Positions 60,401 through 62,450 of a stretch of 64,000 nt of DNA are shown in pieces (position 1 is the stretch's first letter; each line of letters starts with the position of its first letter). Below the pieces are notes generated by a model. That model searched no databases. It was not told the origin of the DNA and worked only from the letters and a program-made list of their open reading frames with translations. The DNA is from Archivesica marissinica. Its lineage: Eukaryota; Mollusca; Bivalvia; Venerida; Vesicomyidae. The position numbers and the translations under genes are program-made. The DNA lies in the NCBI GenBank assembly GCA_014843695.1, contig CM026390.1, positions 58,150,543 to 58,214,542 on the forward strand. Reading direction: 5' to 3'.

Positions 60401-61813
60401 TGTGTACATACTTATTTGTTGTAAATTATGTTATATAATGTCCAATAAATATGATTAAACCAATTATATATAATAATGAACTTGTTTTATGAGCACTGTT
60501 TTGCGAAATGACAAAAACACGCTTCATACACTTAAAACGCTCGTTTTATGTATGTAATTAATTTGTTTTACTAATTATATGTCGTTCAAACTCGATCTAA
60601 ATTCTTGTCAAAGCACTTGGCGCTATATAGTGTTAACTGCACATATAGTAACTGTTGTTCAGCTTTACCATGTCAATATACAGTGATAGTTCAAATAATG
60701 GTGGCATATTAGTCTCTTGTAATGTATACTGCATTACTTTGTACAATTACAATGAAGTATGAAATGTAAATACTATGTATTGTACATATGCGAGCCTATA
60801 ATACAGATGAAAATTATACTAGACGACATAGAAAACGCACACCTACAGTATATGATTATTATTACATGAAAACGAAATACGAAGGATTCCATCAAAGATA
60901 TATCACATCTTTATTACAAAGCATAAACTGAACAACTAAAAATATTCCAAAATGTTTAAAACTGTGTATTTATATAATTATCCGAAGTGTGCGTTTTCTA
61001 TGTCTCTAATATATATATTATTCTATACTTTTAAGGTTTTCTACACGGAGGATATTGCTAACCACTCTGATAGAATGTCTAAGTGCGTAAACGAATTAAC
61101 TGTGGACGAGTTACAGTACCAGTATAACTATAATATTTCTTGGAAAACCTTGTTTTCTTACATCTTCAAGGACTCGCCATTCCATCACAACTACACCATT
61201 TGCTGGGCGTCTCTCTCTGACAGTCTGTATGACGTTCTCTCCGGATTCGACTTCACTACTTTAAAACGGTACATCATCTTCCAGGTTTTAACAACGAGTG
61301 ATATATCGAAACTTCTACCAACTCGAACGCCAAAGTTTGATCATGTTTCCTGGAATCGTAATGCCGTATTGAAGTACGACGATTCTCATTTGCTAGATTA
61401 TGCCTGCGTGAGACAAATTTCAAAATATATACCCATGCATTATATGATAGTTAACCACACATCTGATCAACTTAATGAGACCCTGGGGCTATTATTTACT
61501 GACATGATCTCAAGCATTGAAGGAATAATAAGTGAGTTGTATTGGATACCGATTATACAGAAGACATATTTGTTAACAGAACTTCAAGGTTTGACTATGC
61601 AATTGGAATGGAAGAAGACTACAGGAGAGTCATACATGATGTATATGCAAAACGTAACTGATGATTATTTCAAAAATACGCAGTTAATGATACAGTACAG
61701 AATGAAGACATATTTTAGTGGGATACGCCGGCGAGCATTAACAGAAATGGATTCATCTAGTATATTCTTCATGACAGAGAAAATATTGGGTACGTACTTT
61801 AATAGATATGGAA
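22953..61813 (+). CDS. M13-family zinc metallopeptidase (neprilysin/ECE type), seven exons, partial at both ends
   Basis: Members of this family are type II membrane ectopeptidases that cleave small peptides outside the cell. Join of 22953-23030, 29323-29440, 30371-30475, 32281-32435, 39296-39415, 44407-44541 and 61036-61813: 1489 nt, about 496 codons, no stop. Phases at the six junctions agree (0, 1, 1, 0, 0, 0), and all introns are GT/AG. Visible in order: the paired cysteines and SVDPC; DFYSYACGGF; LYKSC; LGGF and YGISPLF; DFFYRN; ILKAYKTYM; then a large exon with VDEL, TLKRYIIFQVL, a CV and IPIIQKTYLL matching the order of the M13 N-terminal domain. Eight N-glycosylation sequons fit an extracellular protein. 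Missing from the window: the cytoplasmic/transmembrane exon(s) upstream and the HExxH/ExxxD zinc-site exons downstream. Catalytic activity therefore cannot be judged, and the choice between neprilysin, ECE and invertebrate-specific branches is open. Confidence 0.88.
23031..25204. other. Intron a, first part: no gene seen
   Basis: Holds a pair of direct repeats about 480 bp apart (CTGTCACACATACATG near 23100 and CTGTCACGCCTACATG near 23578), possibly a decayed DNA element. I recognise nothing else over the remaining 1.6 kb. Confidence 0.35.
25208..25375 (+). repeat. Dispersed repeat G, copy 1
   Basis: Shares GAACAGGCGTCGATATATTT, CAGTCAAATAAATATATTTT, ACCATTAATTGGGCC and GAAAAATCGATAGACTGGCA with 36198-36345 (plus) and 45430-45585 (minus). 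About 160 bp; class unknown. Confidence 0.75.
25425..25797 (+). repeat. 42-bp tandem array, about 9 copies
   Basis: The unit contains TAATTACCAATGCCAAGGTC and ATATTCCTGTTTTAAAAGAC. Two unit types alternate (GACTGTAATTACC and GACAGTACTTACC), showing a higher-order 84-bp period in part of it. One frame is open through the whole array (14-residue repeat with QGHIPVLKD). I treat this as non-coding because no splice or start context supports it. Confidence 0.93.
25815..25972 (+). mobile_element. SINE family C, degenerate
   Basis: Head TTAGCGCAGTGGTTAGTTTG and B box GGGTTCGATAC, then AGATGGTA and TTTCTTCCCACATGAATGAC. Begins 18 bp after the 42-bp array. Confidence 0.75.
26038..26140 (-). mobile_element. 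Probable LINE 3' end fragment
   Basis: The plus strand reads AACAGAACAGAACAGAACAT then ATTGTTTATTAGACTTAAGC. On the minus strand this would be a 3' untranslated region ending in a short tandem repeat, as in several invertebrate LINEs. No coding part is attached. Confidence 0.45.
26141..26500. other. Intron a, unannotated stretch
   Basis: No feature recognised. Confidence 0.4.
26501..27330 (+). pseudogene. LINE 3' fragment with C-terminal CxCG / H / C motif
   Basis: Two frames in sequence encode the tail of a non-LTR retrotransposon polyprotein. 26516-26791 has LEKLQYEAA and KMQKLILVYRDMHGYIPDYL. After a frame change, about 26860-27290 carries SSVKLWNEFD then FSCECGNAREDAEHYVFQCN, with the CxCG...H...C arrangement common at LINE C-termini. 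An in-frame TAG near 26850 and the frame change show it is dead. The reverse transcriptase catalytic part is absent. Confidence 0.8.
27331..28292. other. Intron a, unannotated; small 20-bp triplication
   Basis: Contains three direct copies of a 20-bp unit (GTTATTAATGTGACAGTAAT) at about 27784-27843. Otherwise AT-rich with nothing recognised. Confidence 0.5.
28293..29120 (+). repeat. 36-bp minisatellite, 23 copies
   Basis: Same unit as the 891-7260 array. Variants GGACACAG cluster in the first three units and again around 28730-28780, so this array has its own history and is not a simple recent copy of the large one. Confidence 0.95.
28293..29303 (+). mobile_element. Short inverted-repeat element with expanded left end (copy 2)
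   Basis: 23 units of the 36-bp repeat (28293-29120), then the unique body (GATTATTATTACATGAACAC to CAAAATGTTTAAAACTATGT), then a well-kept right end: TTATCCGAAGTGTGCGTTTT followed by CTATGTCCTCTAGTA, the inverse of the left end. Bases TA flank both sides. The element ends 20 bp before the exon at 29323. Units near the right side of the array are more variable (TTGACAAGAGG, AGAGTACAC). Confidence 0.88.
29323..29440 (+). CDS. M13 gene, exon b: DFYSYACGGF segment
   Basis: Acceptor GTGCTATTTCAG, then GATTTTTAT. It encodes DFYSYACGGF, the strongly conserved M13 motif that follows DPC, then about 29 residues ending HKHYQVLL. The donor is GTAAGT after CTCG; a weaker upstream GT at 29431 would leave the wrong phase. 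Length 118 nt gives phase 0 in and phase 1 out, exactly what exons a and c require. An inverted-repeat element ends only 20 bp upstream. Confidence 0.88.
29668..29910 (+). mobile_element. SINE family A, head truncated
   Basis: Starts at the B-box region (GTTCGATCCCCTGTCTGGTC) and has the full tail. Lies in the intron between M13 exons b and c. Confidence 0.8.
29911..30370. other. Intron b, unannotated stretch
   Basis: No repeat family recognised. A competing acceptor (TGTCTCTGCAG at 30319) lies 52 bp upstream of the one chosen and would lengthen exon c in frame by 17 codons. Confidence 0.45.
30371..30475 (+). CDS. M13 gene, exon c: LYKSC segment
   Basis: Acceptor TCTTATTGTAG, donor GTAAGG. 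With the split codon from exon b it encodes DSLSEDIQQADSNE, then VIKRLYKSCVQR. In M13 proteins the corresponding helix ends in (F/Y)Y.SC, whose cysteine pairs in the N-terminal domain. Phase 1 in, phase 1 out. The chosen start gives the expected spacing after VLL; the alternative acceptor at 30319 adds residues with no family counterpart. Confidence 0.82.
30702..30922 (-). mobile_element. Short inverted-repeat element, single-unit form (copy 3)
   Basis: Full element in opposite orientation with one terminal unit only. The left edge on the plus strand is CACTAGAGAACATAGAAAAC and the right edge TAGGTGTGCGTTTTCTATGT then CTTCTAGTA. The two ends are inverted copies over about 24 bases. This is the unexpanded structure from which the arrays can be derived. 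Lies in M13 intron c. Confidence 0.88.
30923..31206. other. Intron c, unannotated
   Basis: No feature recognised. Confidence 0.4.
31207..31456 (-). mobile_element. SINE family A, minus strand, head truncated
   Basis: Complete tail and body. Stops within the anticodon arm (GCAATCCCTGGATT on the plus strand). Short flanks TTGTTATTTGAG appear at 31197 and 31454 and may be a target duplication. Confidence 0.82.
31466..32013. other. Intron c, unannotated
   Basis: About 550 bp. No repeat family or gene recognised. Confidence 0.4.
32014..32195. mobile_element. Short inverted-repeat DNA element (MITE-like)
   Basis: The ends TACAGTCAAACCTGT and ACAGGTTTTACTGTA are inverted copies with one mismatch. 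The interior has two related segments (CTCTATTAAGCAGCCA and its near copies). No coding capacity. Confidence 0.75.
32281..32435 (+). CDS. M13 gene, exon d: LGGF and YGISPLF segment
   Basis: Acceptor ACACTATATTTTCAG, donor GTAAGT. It encodes WDIIDCLGGFEF, then LDLTTLLSEV and NYGISPLFQIEV, matching the M13 order LL..I..LGG(W/F) followed by a helix and YG...LF...V. Phase 1 in, phase 0 out. An extra cysteine within IDCLGGF is unusual for the family and might pair locally. A 48-bp tandem array starts about 30 bp after the donor. Confidence 0.9.
32468..32770 (+). repeat. 48-49-bp tandem array, about 6 copies
   Basis: The unit contains TTATTCACAATGTCCAAATA and GATTGCAGTAAAATC followed by an AT-rich run. 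Begins just inside M13 intron d. Confidence 0.92.
32771..33107. other. Intron d, unannotated
   Basis: No feature recognised in about 340 bp. Confidence 0.4.
33108..33361 (+). mobile_element. SINE family A, degenerate head
   Basis: Begins within the tRNA-like region (GTTAACACTCTGGACTGGTA) and keeps the tail to AAACGTAATACACAC, which runs directly into a CA-rich microsatellite. Confidence 0.82.
33362..33434 (+). repeat. CA-rich microsatellite continuing a SINE tail
   Basis: ACACACAC runs with occasional TAACACAAACAC interruptions, apparently grown from the ACACAC end of the SINE. Confidence 0.9.
33473..33650 (+). repeat. Dispersed repeat K, copy 2
   Basis: Same orientation as 17925-18205; shares TAAATCCTATGCGTAAATGT and GATCGTGTTATATAT. 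Confidence 0.65.
33651..34019. other. Intron d, unannotated
   Basis: No feature recognised. Confidence 0.4.
34020..34155 (+). repeat. Dispersed repeat H, copy 1
   Basis: Complementary to 52780-52985 over GAGGAATACGAAACACAAGC, ATTCCATCTTCCA and AACTCAATCATTCATTGGAA. Copy 2 is open in one frame. Confidence 0.7.
34156..35261. other. Intron d, unannotated
   Basis: About 1.1 kb with no gene seen. The segment 35110-35235 (TCTCGAAGTCC, ATATCGAATTTCGTTAAGTC) reads like a dispersed repeat, but I have no second copy in the window. Confidence 0.35.
35262..35395 (+). repeat. Dispersed repeat R, copy 1
   Basis: Shares TGTATACGCAACGAAGGAAT, CATGGTTTAGTGCATGA and CAAACGTGACGT with 63588-63715, same orientation. 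Confidence 0.7.
35396..36197. other. Intron d, unannotated
   Basis: AT-rich with TACATAAATACAATC-type low-complexity text near 35750. No gene or defined repeat. Confidence 0.35.
36198..36345 (+). repeat. Dispersed repeat G, copy 2
   Basis: Degenerate copy, same orientation as 25208-25375: GGGAACAGGCTTTGATATAT, ACCATTAATTGAGCC, ACATCGACAGACTGGAACCA. Confidence 0.7.
36462..36713 (+). mobile_element. SINE family A, head truncated at the anticodon arm
   Basis: Starts GCTGGACTGGTAATCCAGGG directly after a short CA microsatellite (36437-36460); complete tail. Confidence 0.85.
36721..37150. other. Intron d, unannotated
   Basis: Nothing recognised between the SINE and the AT-rich array. Confidence 0.4.
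37151..38850 (+). repeat. AT-rich array: 57-bp units changing to degenerate 27-bp units
   Basis: The first 450 bp are homogeneous 57-bp units (ACTTTGATATATTACTATTT, then ACATACACATTGGAAATTAC). From about 37580 the array is made of shorter units of about 27 bp built on TTTACATACACATTGATATA, with many variants (CAACAATTT, CACCAATTT, TTAGAATTT). The short unit is likely ancestral, and the 57-bp form a dimer that was later amplified. Confidence 0.92.
38851..39295. other. Intron d, unannotated
   Basis: About 445 bp between the array and exon e. No feature recognised. Confidence 0.4.
39296..39415 (+). CDS. M13 gene, exon e: FLKPSDFFYRNED segment
   Basis: Acceptor TGTGTATATGTTCAG, donor GTAGGT. 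Forty codons beginning VYNHFSDEMV and ending FLKPSDFFYRNEDTDL. It sits where M13 proteins have the short segment ending in (D)YY(L), and DFFYRN is the likely equivalent. Phase 0 in and out. The first half is poorly conserved relative to the family. A CATCAT-type microsatellite begins about 20 bp after the donor. Confidence 0.82.
39435..39612 (+). repeat. (ATC/ATT)n microsatellite
   Basis: CATCATCATCATTATCATC-type trinucleotide repeat with CCTCCTCA interruptions at its left edge. Its open frames (poly-Ile, Asp/Glu or Met) are artefacts. Confidence 0.95.
39613..40083. other. Intron e, unannotated
   Basis: About 470 bp of moderate GC with no gene or repeat recognised. Confidence 0.4.
40084..40303 (-). 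mobile_element. SINE family B, minus strand
   Basis: Tail TTATTTTAGCTAGATTGCGA on the plus strand, body with CATGATGGAATCCATCGCCA, and a decayed head near 40260-40300. Confidence 0.78.
40304..40732. other. Intron e, unannotated, with a (CAA)n run
   Basis: A 20-bp tandem pair (CATCTTATTAATAGGCATG) near 40350 and an (AAC)n microsatellite at about 40580-40612. Otherwise no feature. Confidence 0.6.
40733..41240 (+). repeat. Second 36-bp tandem array, about 14 copies
   Basis: The unit contains GAGTTTTGCGTATTTATCC and ACGTGGATCGGCAC; unrelated in sequence to the 36-bp unit at 891. Variants (ATCCCC, ATCCAC, AACCCC; GAGATTTACG) mark subtypes. Several frames are open (12-residue repeat EFCVFIHNVDRH on plus), which I attribute to the period. 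Confidence 0.95.
41414..41703 (-). mobile_element. SINE family A, full length with 12-bp target-site duplication
   Basis: Complete minus-strand copy flanked by ATCGATCGCTGT at 41402-41413 and 41704-41715. Head intact with acceptor-like CAGACGG / CCGTCTG pairing. Confidence 0.93.
41716..42361. other. Intron e, unannotated
   Basis: About 650 bp, AT-rich. No feature recognised. Confidence 0.4.
42373..42623 (-). mobile_element. SINE family F, with 11-bp target duplication
   Basis: Minus-strand element. Its head resembles a type II tRNA (GTGGTCGAGTGGTTAAGG, B box GGGTTCGAGCCCCGC) with a long insertion between the boxes. Its 3' end carries ACCGGTAGCGACG as in family A. Flanked by GATACACTATT at 42362-42372 and 42624-42634. 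Only copy of this head in the window. Confidence 0.8.
42708..42885 (+). mobile_element. SINE family C, headless
   Basis: Starts at TATGTGAGATGGTACGATGG, includes GCTTTCCTCCCACACGAATG, and ends in the tail CTTGCTTCGCAATCGTTGTA with A-rich repeats. Confidence 0.8.
43111..43226 (+). mobile_element. LINE 3' end fragment with (ACTT)n tail
   Basis: AGAGGGCCCCATGGAAGATT, GCTAAATGGGTTACCC and TAAATAAAGAATATATTTAC followed by CTTACTTACTTAC. The wording matches a 3' untranslated end common in marine-invertebrate LINEs; no coding part remains. Confidence 0.55.
43271..43512 (+). mobile_element. Short inverted-repeat element with TTAA target duplication (copy 1)
   Basis: Ends CTCTTTCAGCGCC and GGCGATGAAAGAG are inverted copies with one mismatch. 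Both flanks are TTAA (43267-43270 and 43513-43516), the target used by piggyBac-type transposases, though the ends do not start with the usual CCC. The interior has complementary GC-rich blocks (CCGCGGCGTAACGCCGCG). Non-coding, 242 bp. Confidence 0.88.
43633..43945 (+). mobile_element. SINE family B with an internally amplified segment
   Basis: The region after the B box is repeated about four times (GAACTGTGGTGGCGATGTCG, GAACTGTTGTGGCGATGTC types, 33-36 bp each) before the normal body and tail. The head is degenerate. Confidence 0.7.
44009..44228 (+). mobile_element. SINE family B
   Basis: Head TGTGGTAGCGCGTTCGCTTC with anticodon loop changed to TTCAGGT, B box GAGTTCAAGCCCCGC, complete body and tail (TTGTTTAGCAATCGAGCTCA). 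A 30-bp near-duplicate (TTTCTCTGTGACCTATGGAT) lies just downstream at 44322-44380. Confidence 0.85.
44407..44541 (+). CDS. M13 gene, exon f: ILKAYKTYM segment
   Basis: Acceptor TTGTATTTACAG, donor GTAGGT. Forty-five codons beginning ILKAYKTYMGDFI and ending DIYRLNVYMNR. The (V/L)..AY..YM motif is a strong M13 match, followed by the helix that leads to the YN.(M/L)T..EL region in exon g. NGT is a sequon. Phase 0 in and out. The following intron is 16.5 kb. Confidence 0.88.
44680..44890 (+). mobile_element. SINE family E, most complete copy
   Basis: Head GGCTACGGTGGTTGACTTCA with B-box GTTCGAATCCCACTGG, then GCGGAAGGTCGGTGGTTCTA and TCCTCCACCAATAAC, ending in TTTAAACCCC. Confidence 0.75.
45027..45236 (+). 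mobile_element. SINE family A, 5'-truncated
   Basis: Begins AATTAACAGTCTTTCAGATG; no tRNA-like head. Tail complete with one change (CAACCTGTAGCGACG). Confidence 0.82.
45384..45433 (+). mobile_element. GATA-tailed LINE, 3' end only
   Basis: ATGTGTCTACGTCCCTGCGA then GGGTTCGACAT and GGAAGATAGATAG. Same 3' terminus as the LINE at 56600-57575; about 50 bp remain. Confidence 0.7.
45430..45585 (-). repeat. Dispersed repeat G, copy 3
   Basis: Reverse-orientation copy: GTCGATTTTTCACTTTTTAA, TAATGGTCTCCGTGTTAA, ATATATCGACGCCTGTTTCG. Directly abuts the preceding LINE tail. Confidence 0.75.
45600..45690 (-). mobile_element. LINE 3' end, same family as 9969-10977
   Basis: The plus strand reads AATAATAATAAAGACTGTAT then TTAACGAGAGAACTCATTT, the same 3' terminus as the LINE that splits the 50-bp array. 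Very short 5'-truncated copy. Confidence 0.7.
45850..46086 (-). mobile_element. Short inverted-repeat element with TTAA target (copy 2)
   Basis: Opposite orientation to 43271-43512 and about 2.3 kb away. Left flank TTAA (45846-45849), right flank TTAC, so the right target copy has mutated. Ends CTCTGTCACCGCC and GGCACTGAAAGAG. Confidence 0.85.
46306..46577 (+). mobile_element. SINE family C, most complete copy
   Basis: Head GCCCGATTAGTGCAGTGGTT with B box GACTCGATTCTGG, then GTATGTGAGATGTACGGTGG, CGGTTTCCTCCCACACATAA, a small AATAATAACATTATTATTAA insertion, and the tail CTTGTTTCGCAATCGTTGCG. Confidence 0.85.
46745..47795 (+). repeat. 16-bp tandem array, about 65 copies
   Basis: The basic unit is GGATTGCATTCCCAAC with the common variant GGATTGTACTTCCAAC; CGGCTTGTACTTCC forms occur toward both edges. 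Three units make 48 bp, so all six frames stay open for hundreds of bases (16-residue repeats). I do not regard these frames as genes. Confidence 0.95.
47796..47905 (-). mobile_element. SINE family C, 5' half, minus strand
   Basis: The plus strand shows GGCGACCACCGTACCATCTC, ATACTTCCCGGTCC and the tRNA-like GCGCTAACCACTGCGCTAAT. Its 3' part is replaced by the 16-bp array. Confidence 0.78.
47906..48407. other. Intron f, unannotated; near-duplicate segments
   Basis: Two related stretches (TAATTGTTCGATCGTTTCAT at 47941 and TAATTGTTCGTTCGTTTCAT at 48103, both followed by TTAAATGGAAGAA) suggest a duplication about 160 bp apart. Nothing else recognised. Confidence 0.5.
48408..48450 (+). repeat. 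(ACGC)n microsatellite
   Basis: About nine CGCA units with one AACG interruption. Confidence 0.93.
48540..48652 (-). mobile_element. SINE family E, minus strand
   Basis: TAGAACCATCGACCTTCCAC on the plus strand, then the B-box complement GGGAGTCGAACC. The rest of the head is replaced by the 33-bp array. Confidence 0.75.
48653..49010 (+). repeat. 33-bp tandem array, 11 copies
   Basis: The unit is GTCTATAGAGGCGAGGGTCC followed by CAGAGTTAAACAT. Nearly homogeneous. Begins within a SINE head and abuts the 31-bp array. Open on both strands because of the period. Confidence 0.95.
49011..50802 (+). repeat. 31-bp tandem array, about 58 copies
   Basis: The unit is GACACTAGAAGGCAGTTGAT followed by TAGAATAATGT. 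Two alternating types (AATAATG and AATAGTG) form a visible higher-order pattern near 49780-50220. The right end is more degenerate (TAGTCTAATG). Confidence 0.96.
50803..51714. other. Intron f, unannotated
   Basis: About 0.9 kb, no gene or repeat recognised. Confidence 0.4.
51715..52490 (+). repeat. 49-bp tandem array, about 15 copies
   Basis: The unit contains TGGCATTTCGCGATTGTTGC and AGAAAGACTACAATATAGTC. The first units (GGTGGGCAGCAATAC type) and last units are diverged. Confidence 0.93.
52780..52985 (-). repeat. Dispersed repeat H, copy 2, with a short open frame
   Basis: Reverse-complement relative of 34020-34155. A 66-codon frame (52936 down to 52736) crosses it and includes MFSFTEKTQSFIGKHKRKCH. 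Copy 1 does not keep this frame obviously intact. It may be a relic of a transposable-element protein; no family recognised. Confidence 0.55.
52986..53394. other. Intron f, unannotated
   Basis: No feature recognised. Confidence 0.4.
53395..53520 (-). mobile_element. SINE family A, minus strand, tail half only
   Basis: From GTGTGTGTTTTACGTTTATT to GAGACCCATTCCAC on the plus strand. The remainder of the body and the head are absent. Confidence 0.82.
53645..53880 (-). mobile_element. SINE family D, minus strand
   Basis: GTGTCACCCCTATTTAAAGG, ATGCTTGTATGCCAGGCGCC and ATTCGAACCTTCGACCTCCC on the plus strand. The anticodon part of the head is lost. Confidence 0.8.
54028..55790 (+). repeat. 56-bp tandem array, about 31 copies
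   Basis: The unit contains CAGCTGAGATCTGTATGTCA and ATCAGTAATTCAGAGAGGTG followed by a TACTTTGATTGC stretch. The last three units lack AGTAATTC and are shorter. Variants at the G(T/A)(A/T)(T/G) site after GAGAGGT form runs. Confidence 0.96.
55791..56087. other. Intron f, unannotated
   Basis: No feature recognised in about 300 bp. Confidence 0.4.
56088..56145 (+). mobile_element. GATA-tailed LINE, 3' end only
   Basis: ACATGTCTACGTCCCCGCGA, GGGGTTCGACATCAACGG, then AGATAGGTAGATAGAT. Lies about 0.5 kb upstream of a longer copy of the same LINE. Confidence 0.75.
56146..56595. other. Intron f, unannotated
   Basis: A GC-rich patch (CCGCGCACCGTGCCCGCGGC near 56192) in otherwise AT-rich sequence. 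Nothing identified. Confidence 0.4.
56600..57575 (+). pseudogene. LINE 3' fragment including the reverse transcriptase FADD motif
   Basis: Starts just before KVRIFADDTAVYLSL, which holds the FADD (YxDD-type) catalytic motif of reverse transcriptase. A frame change near 56765 leads to a 108-codon frame with TKYLGVDISNNLSWDTHIKR, PQLEYSSEIW and VQRRAARW. A second frame change near 57080 leads to 57097-57408 with LRRLDQRRIDNRL, SRPARHCHSL and YYKFSFFPRTIYHWNHLP. The 3' end is CTACGTCCCCGCGAGGGGTT and a (GATA)n tail at 57550-57573. At least two frame changes make it inactive. Confidence 0.9.
57576..58206. other. Intron f, unannotated
   Basis: A 117-codon minus-strand open frame (57959-57606) is present but has no recognisable domain and no splice context. 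Otherwise nothing. Confidence 0.35.
58207..58690 (+). repeat. 118-122-bp tandem array, 4 copies
   Basis: Unit starts near 58211, 58329, 58451 and 58571 at ATGGTGATGTTTC, with CATTGTATTAATTGAGAC, GGGAGTAGTCTATAG and CAATTCGCTAGTTATA in each. The fourth copy ends imperfectly. Confidence 0.92.
58820..60319 (-). mobile_element. Tc1/mariner-type transposon, full length but decayed
   Basis: The inverted ends TACTGAGTCAAAAAAGAAAC (left) and the complement of TACCGAGTCAAAAAAGAAAC (right) start immediately inside TA dinucleotides (58818-58819 and 60320-60321), the Tc1/mariner target. The element is 1500 bp and holds one transposase gene on the minus strand. Both ends are well preserved although the gene is broken, so it could still act as a substrate if a matching transposase were present. 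Confidence 0.93.
59016..60020 (-). pseudogene. Tc1-like transposase, frameshifted
   Basis: Start ATG at 60020 (MPRLNRNQRMRAIG). N-terminal paired helix-turn-helix DNA-binding region with LRQRDVANRLGVTRITITRL, a GRPR-like linker (RSGRPR) and a second helix-turn-helix. Catalytic triad visible: D in MFSDESRF, D in FQQDNARCHTA, E in SPIEHVWD, with 34 residues between the last two (DD34E, as in Tc1). A one-base loss near 59465-59475 shifts the frame before SVMAWGG. An in-frame TAG stands at 59158-59160, and a further frame change near 59085 precedes the C-terminal DANGAHTRY and the stop. Expected length is about 335 residues. Not functional as it stands. Confidence 0.93.
60322..60817. other. Intron f, unannotated
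   Basis: About 500 bp, AT-rich. No feature recognised. Confidence 0.4.
60818..61010 (+). mobile_element. Short inverted-repeat element, single-unit form (copy 4)
   Basis: One terminal unit (ACTAGACGACATAGAAAACG), the body (GATTATTATTACATGAAAAC to AATGTTTAAAACTGTG), then the right end TTATCCGAAGTGTGCGTTTT and CTATGTCTCTAATA. Compared with copy 2 it lacks about 30 bp near the right end. Ends about 25 bp upstream of M13 exon g. Confidence 0.88.
61036..61813 (+). CDS. M13 gene, exon g: large N-terminal-domain exon (259 codons)
   Basis: Acceptor TTCTATACTTTTAAG, donor GTAAGT after TATGGAA. Begins VFYTEDIANHSDRMSKCVNE. Family landmarks: LTVDELQ (matching MTL.EL), ISWKTLF (IDW..Y), TLKRYIIFQVL (matching the conserved L.NYL.W..), CVRQIS, a long helix, YWIPIIQKTYLL (matching W(M/L)D..T...A..K), and YFKNTQLM. 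Sequons NHS, NIS, NYT, NHT, NET and NVT. Phase 0 in, phase 1 out. The landmark A..K after WMD..T is changed (LLTELQGL), so the protein is a divergent member. The ORF appears to continue to 61920 only because it reads through the donor into a SINE. Confidence 0.92.
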
Positions 61814-61871
61814 GTAAGTACAATAGGCCTACACATAGTGTGAGGAGACAACTAAAGGGCATTGCGTGTGT

Positions 61872-62165
61872 TGTGTGTGTTACGTTTATTTATCGTCGTC
61901 GCTACCGGTTGCCCATATGAGCGACGCCTCCTGAAGAGAGTAGTCACTTTAGATTTGTGGAGGATAGTGCAATGATACAGACAGAGACCCATTGCAGAGT
62001 CTCATCTGGTTCTTTTACGTGCACGGTGTAAAGCACCGACAGGAGACCTCGGTTTAAAGTCCCATAAGAAAGACTGTTAATTTTATTAGGGTCAGACAGA
62101 GGATCGAGCCTGCGATCTCTGGATTACCAGTCCAGCGTGTTACCACTGGACTATATATCCGTCTG
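61872..62165 (-). mobile_element. SINE family A, full length, minus strand
   Basis: Complete copy 58 bp downstream of the exon g donor. Flanks GGGCATTGC (61858) and GGGTATTGC (62176) may be a diverged target duplication. An extra CGT is inserted in the tail (CGTCGTCGCTACC). Confidence 0.88.
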
Positions 62166-62259
62166 GGGTTTTTTGGGTATTGCAGTAATGTCTCATTCTT
62201 AAATACGGTCTAATTTATTCGCTAACAGTATAGCCAAGTATGCTTCACACTTCCAATTA

Positions 62260-62450
62260 GCCCCCCCCCCCCATCCCCGTTACAGAGTGGTTAGGGTCGT
62301 TTGCTTCACATCACCGCTGAAGGTTTGATTCCCATTGATGGTGTCGATGTCTGTCAAGTGAGTAAGCTATCCAGCTGGTTGTGGAAGGTCGGAGGGGAAC
62401 TATGACCTAAGCTAGCTGTTATATCCTCCAATTGCAAGATGTACATGCTG
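62260..62450 (+). mobile_element. C-tract followed by SINE family E
   Basis: A run of 14 C (62261-62274 approximately), then a head GAGTGGTTAGGGTCGTTTGC with B-box-like GGTTTGATTCCC and the family signature TGTGGAAGGTCGGAGG. The 3' part is diverged. Confidence 0.6.

Noticed and set aside
61814..61920. Continuation of the exon g reading frame to 61920
   Set aside because: A strong donor (GTAAGT) at 61814 and entry into a SINE at 61872 show that this part is intronic.
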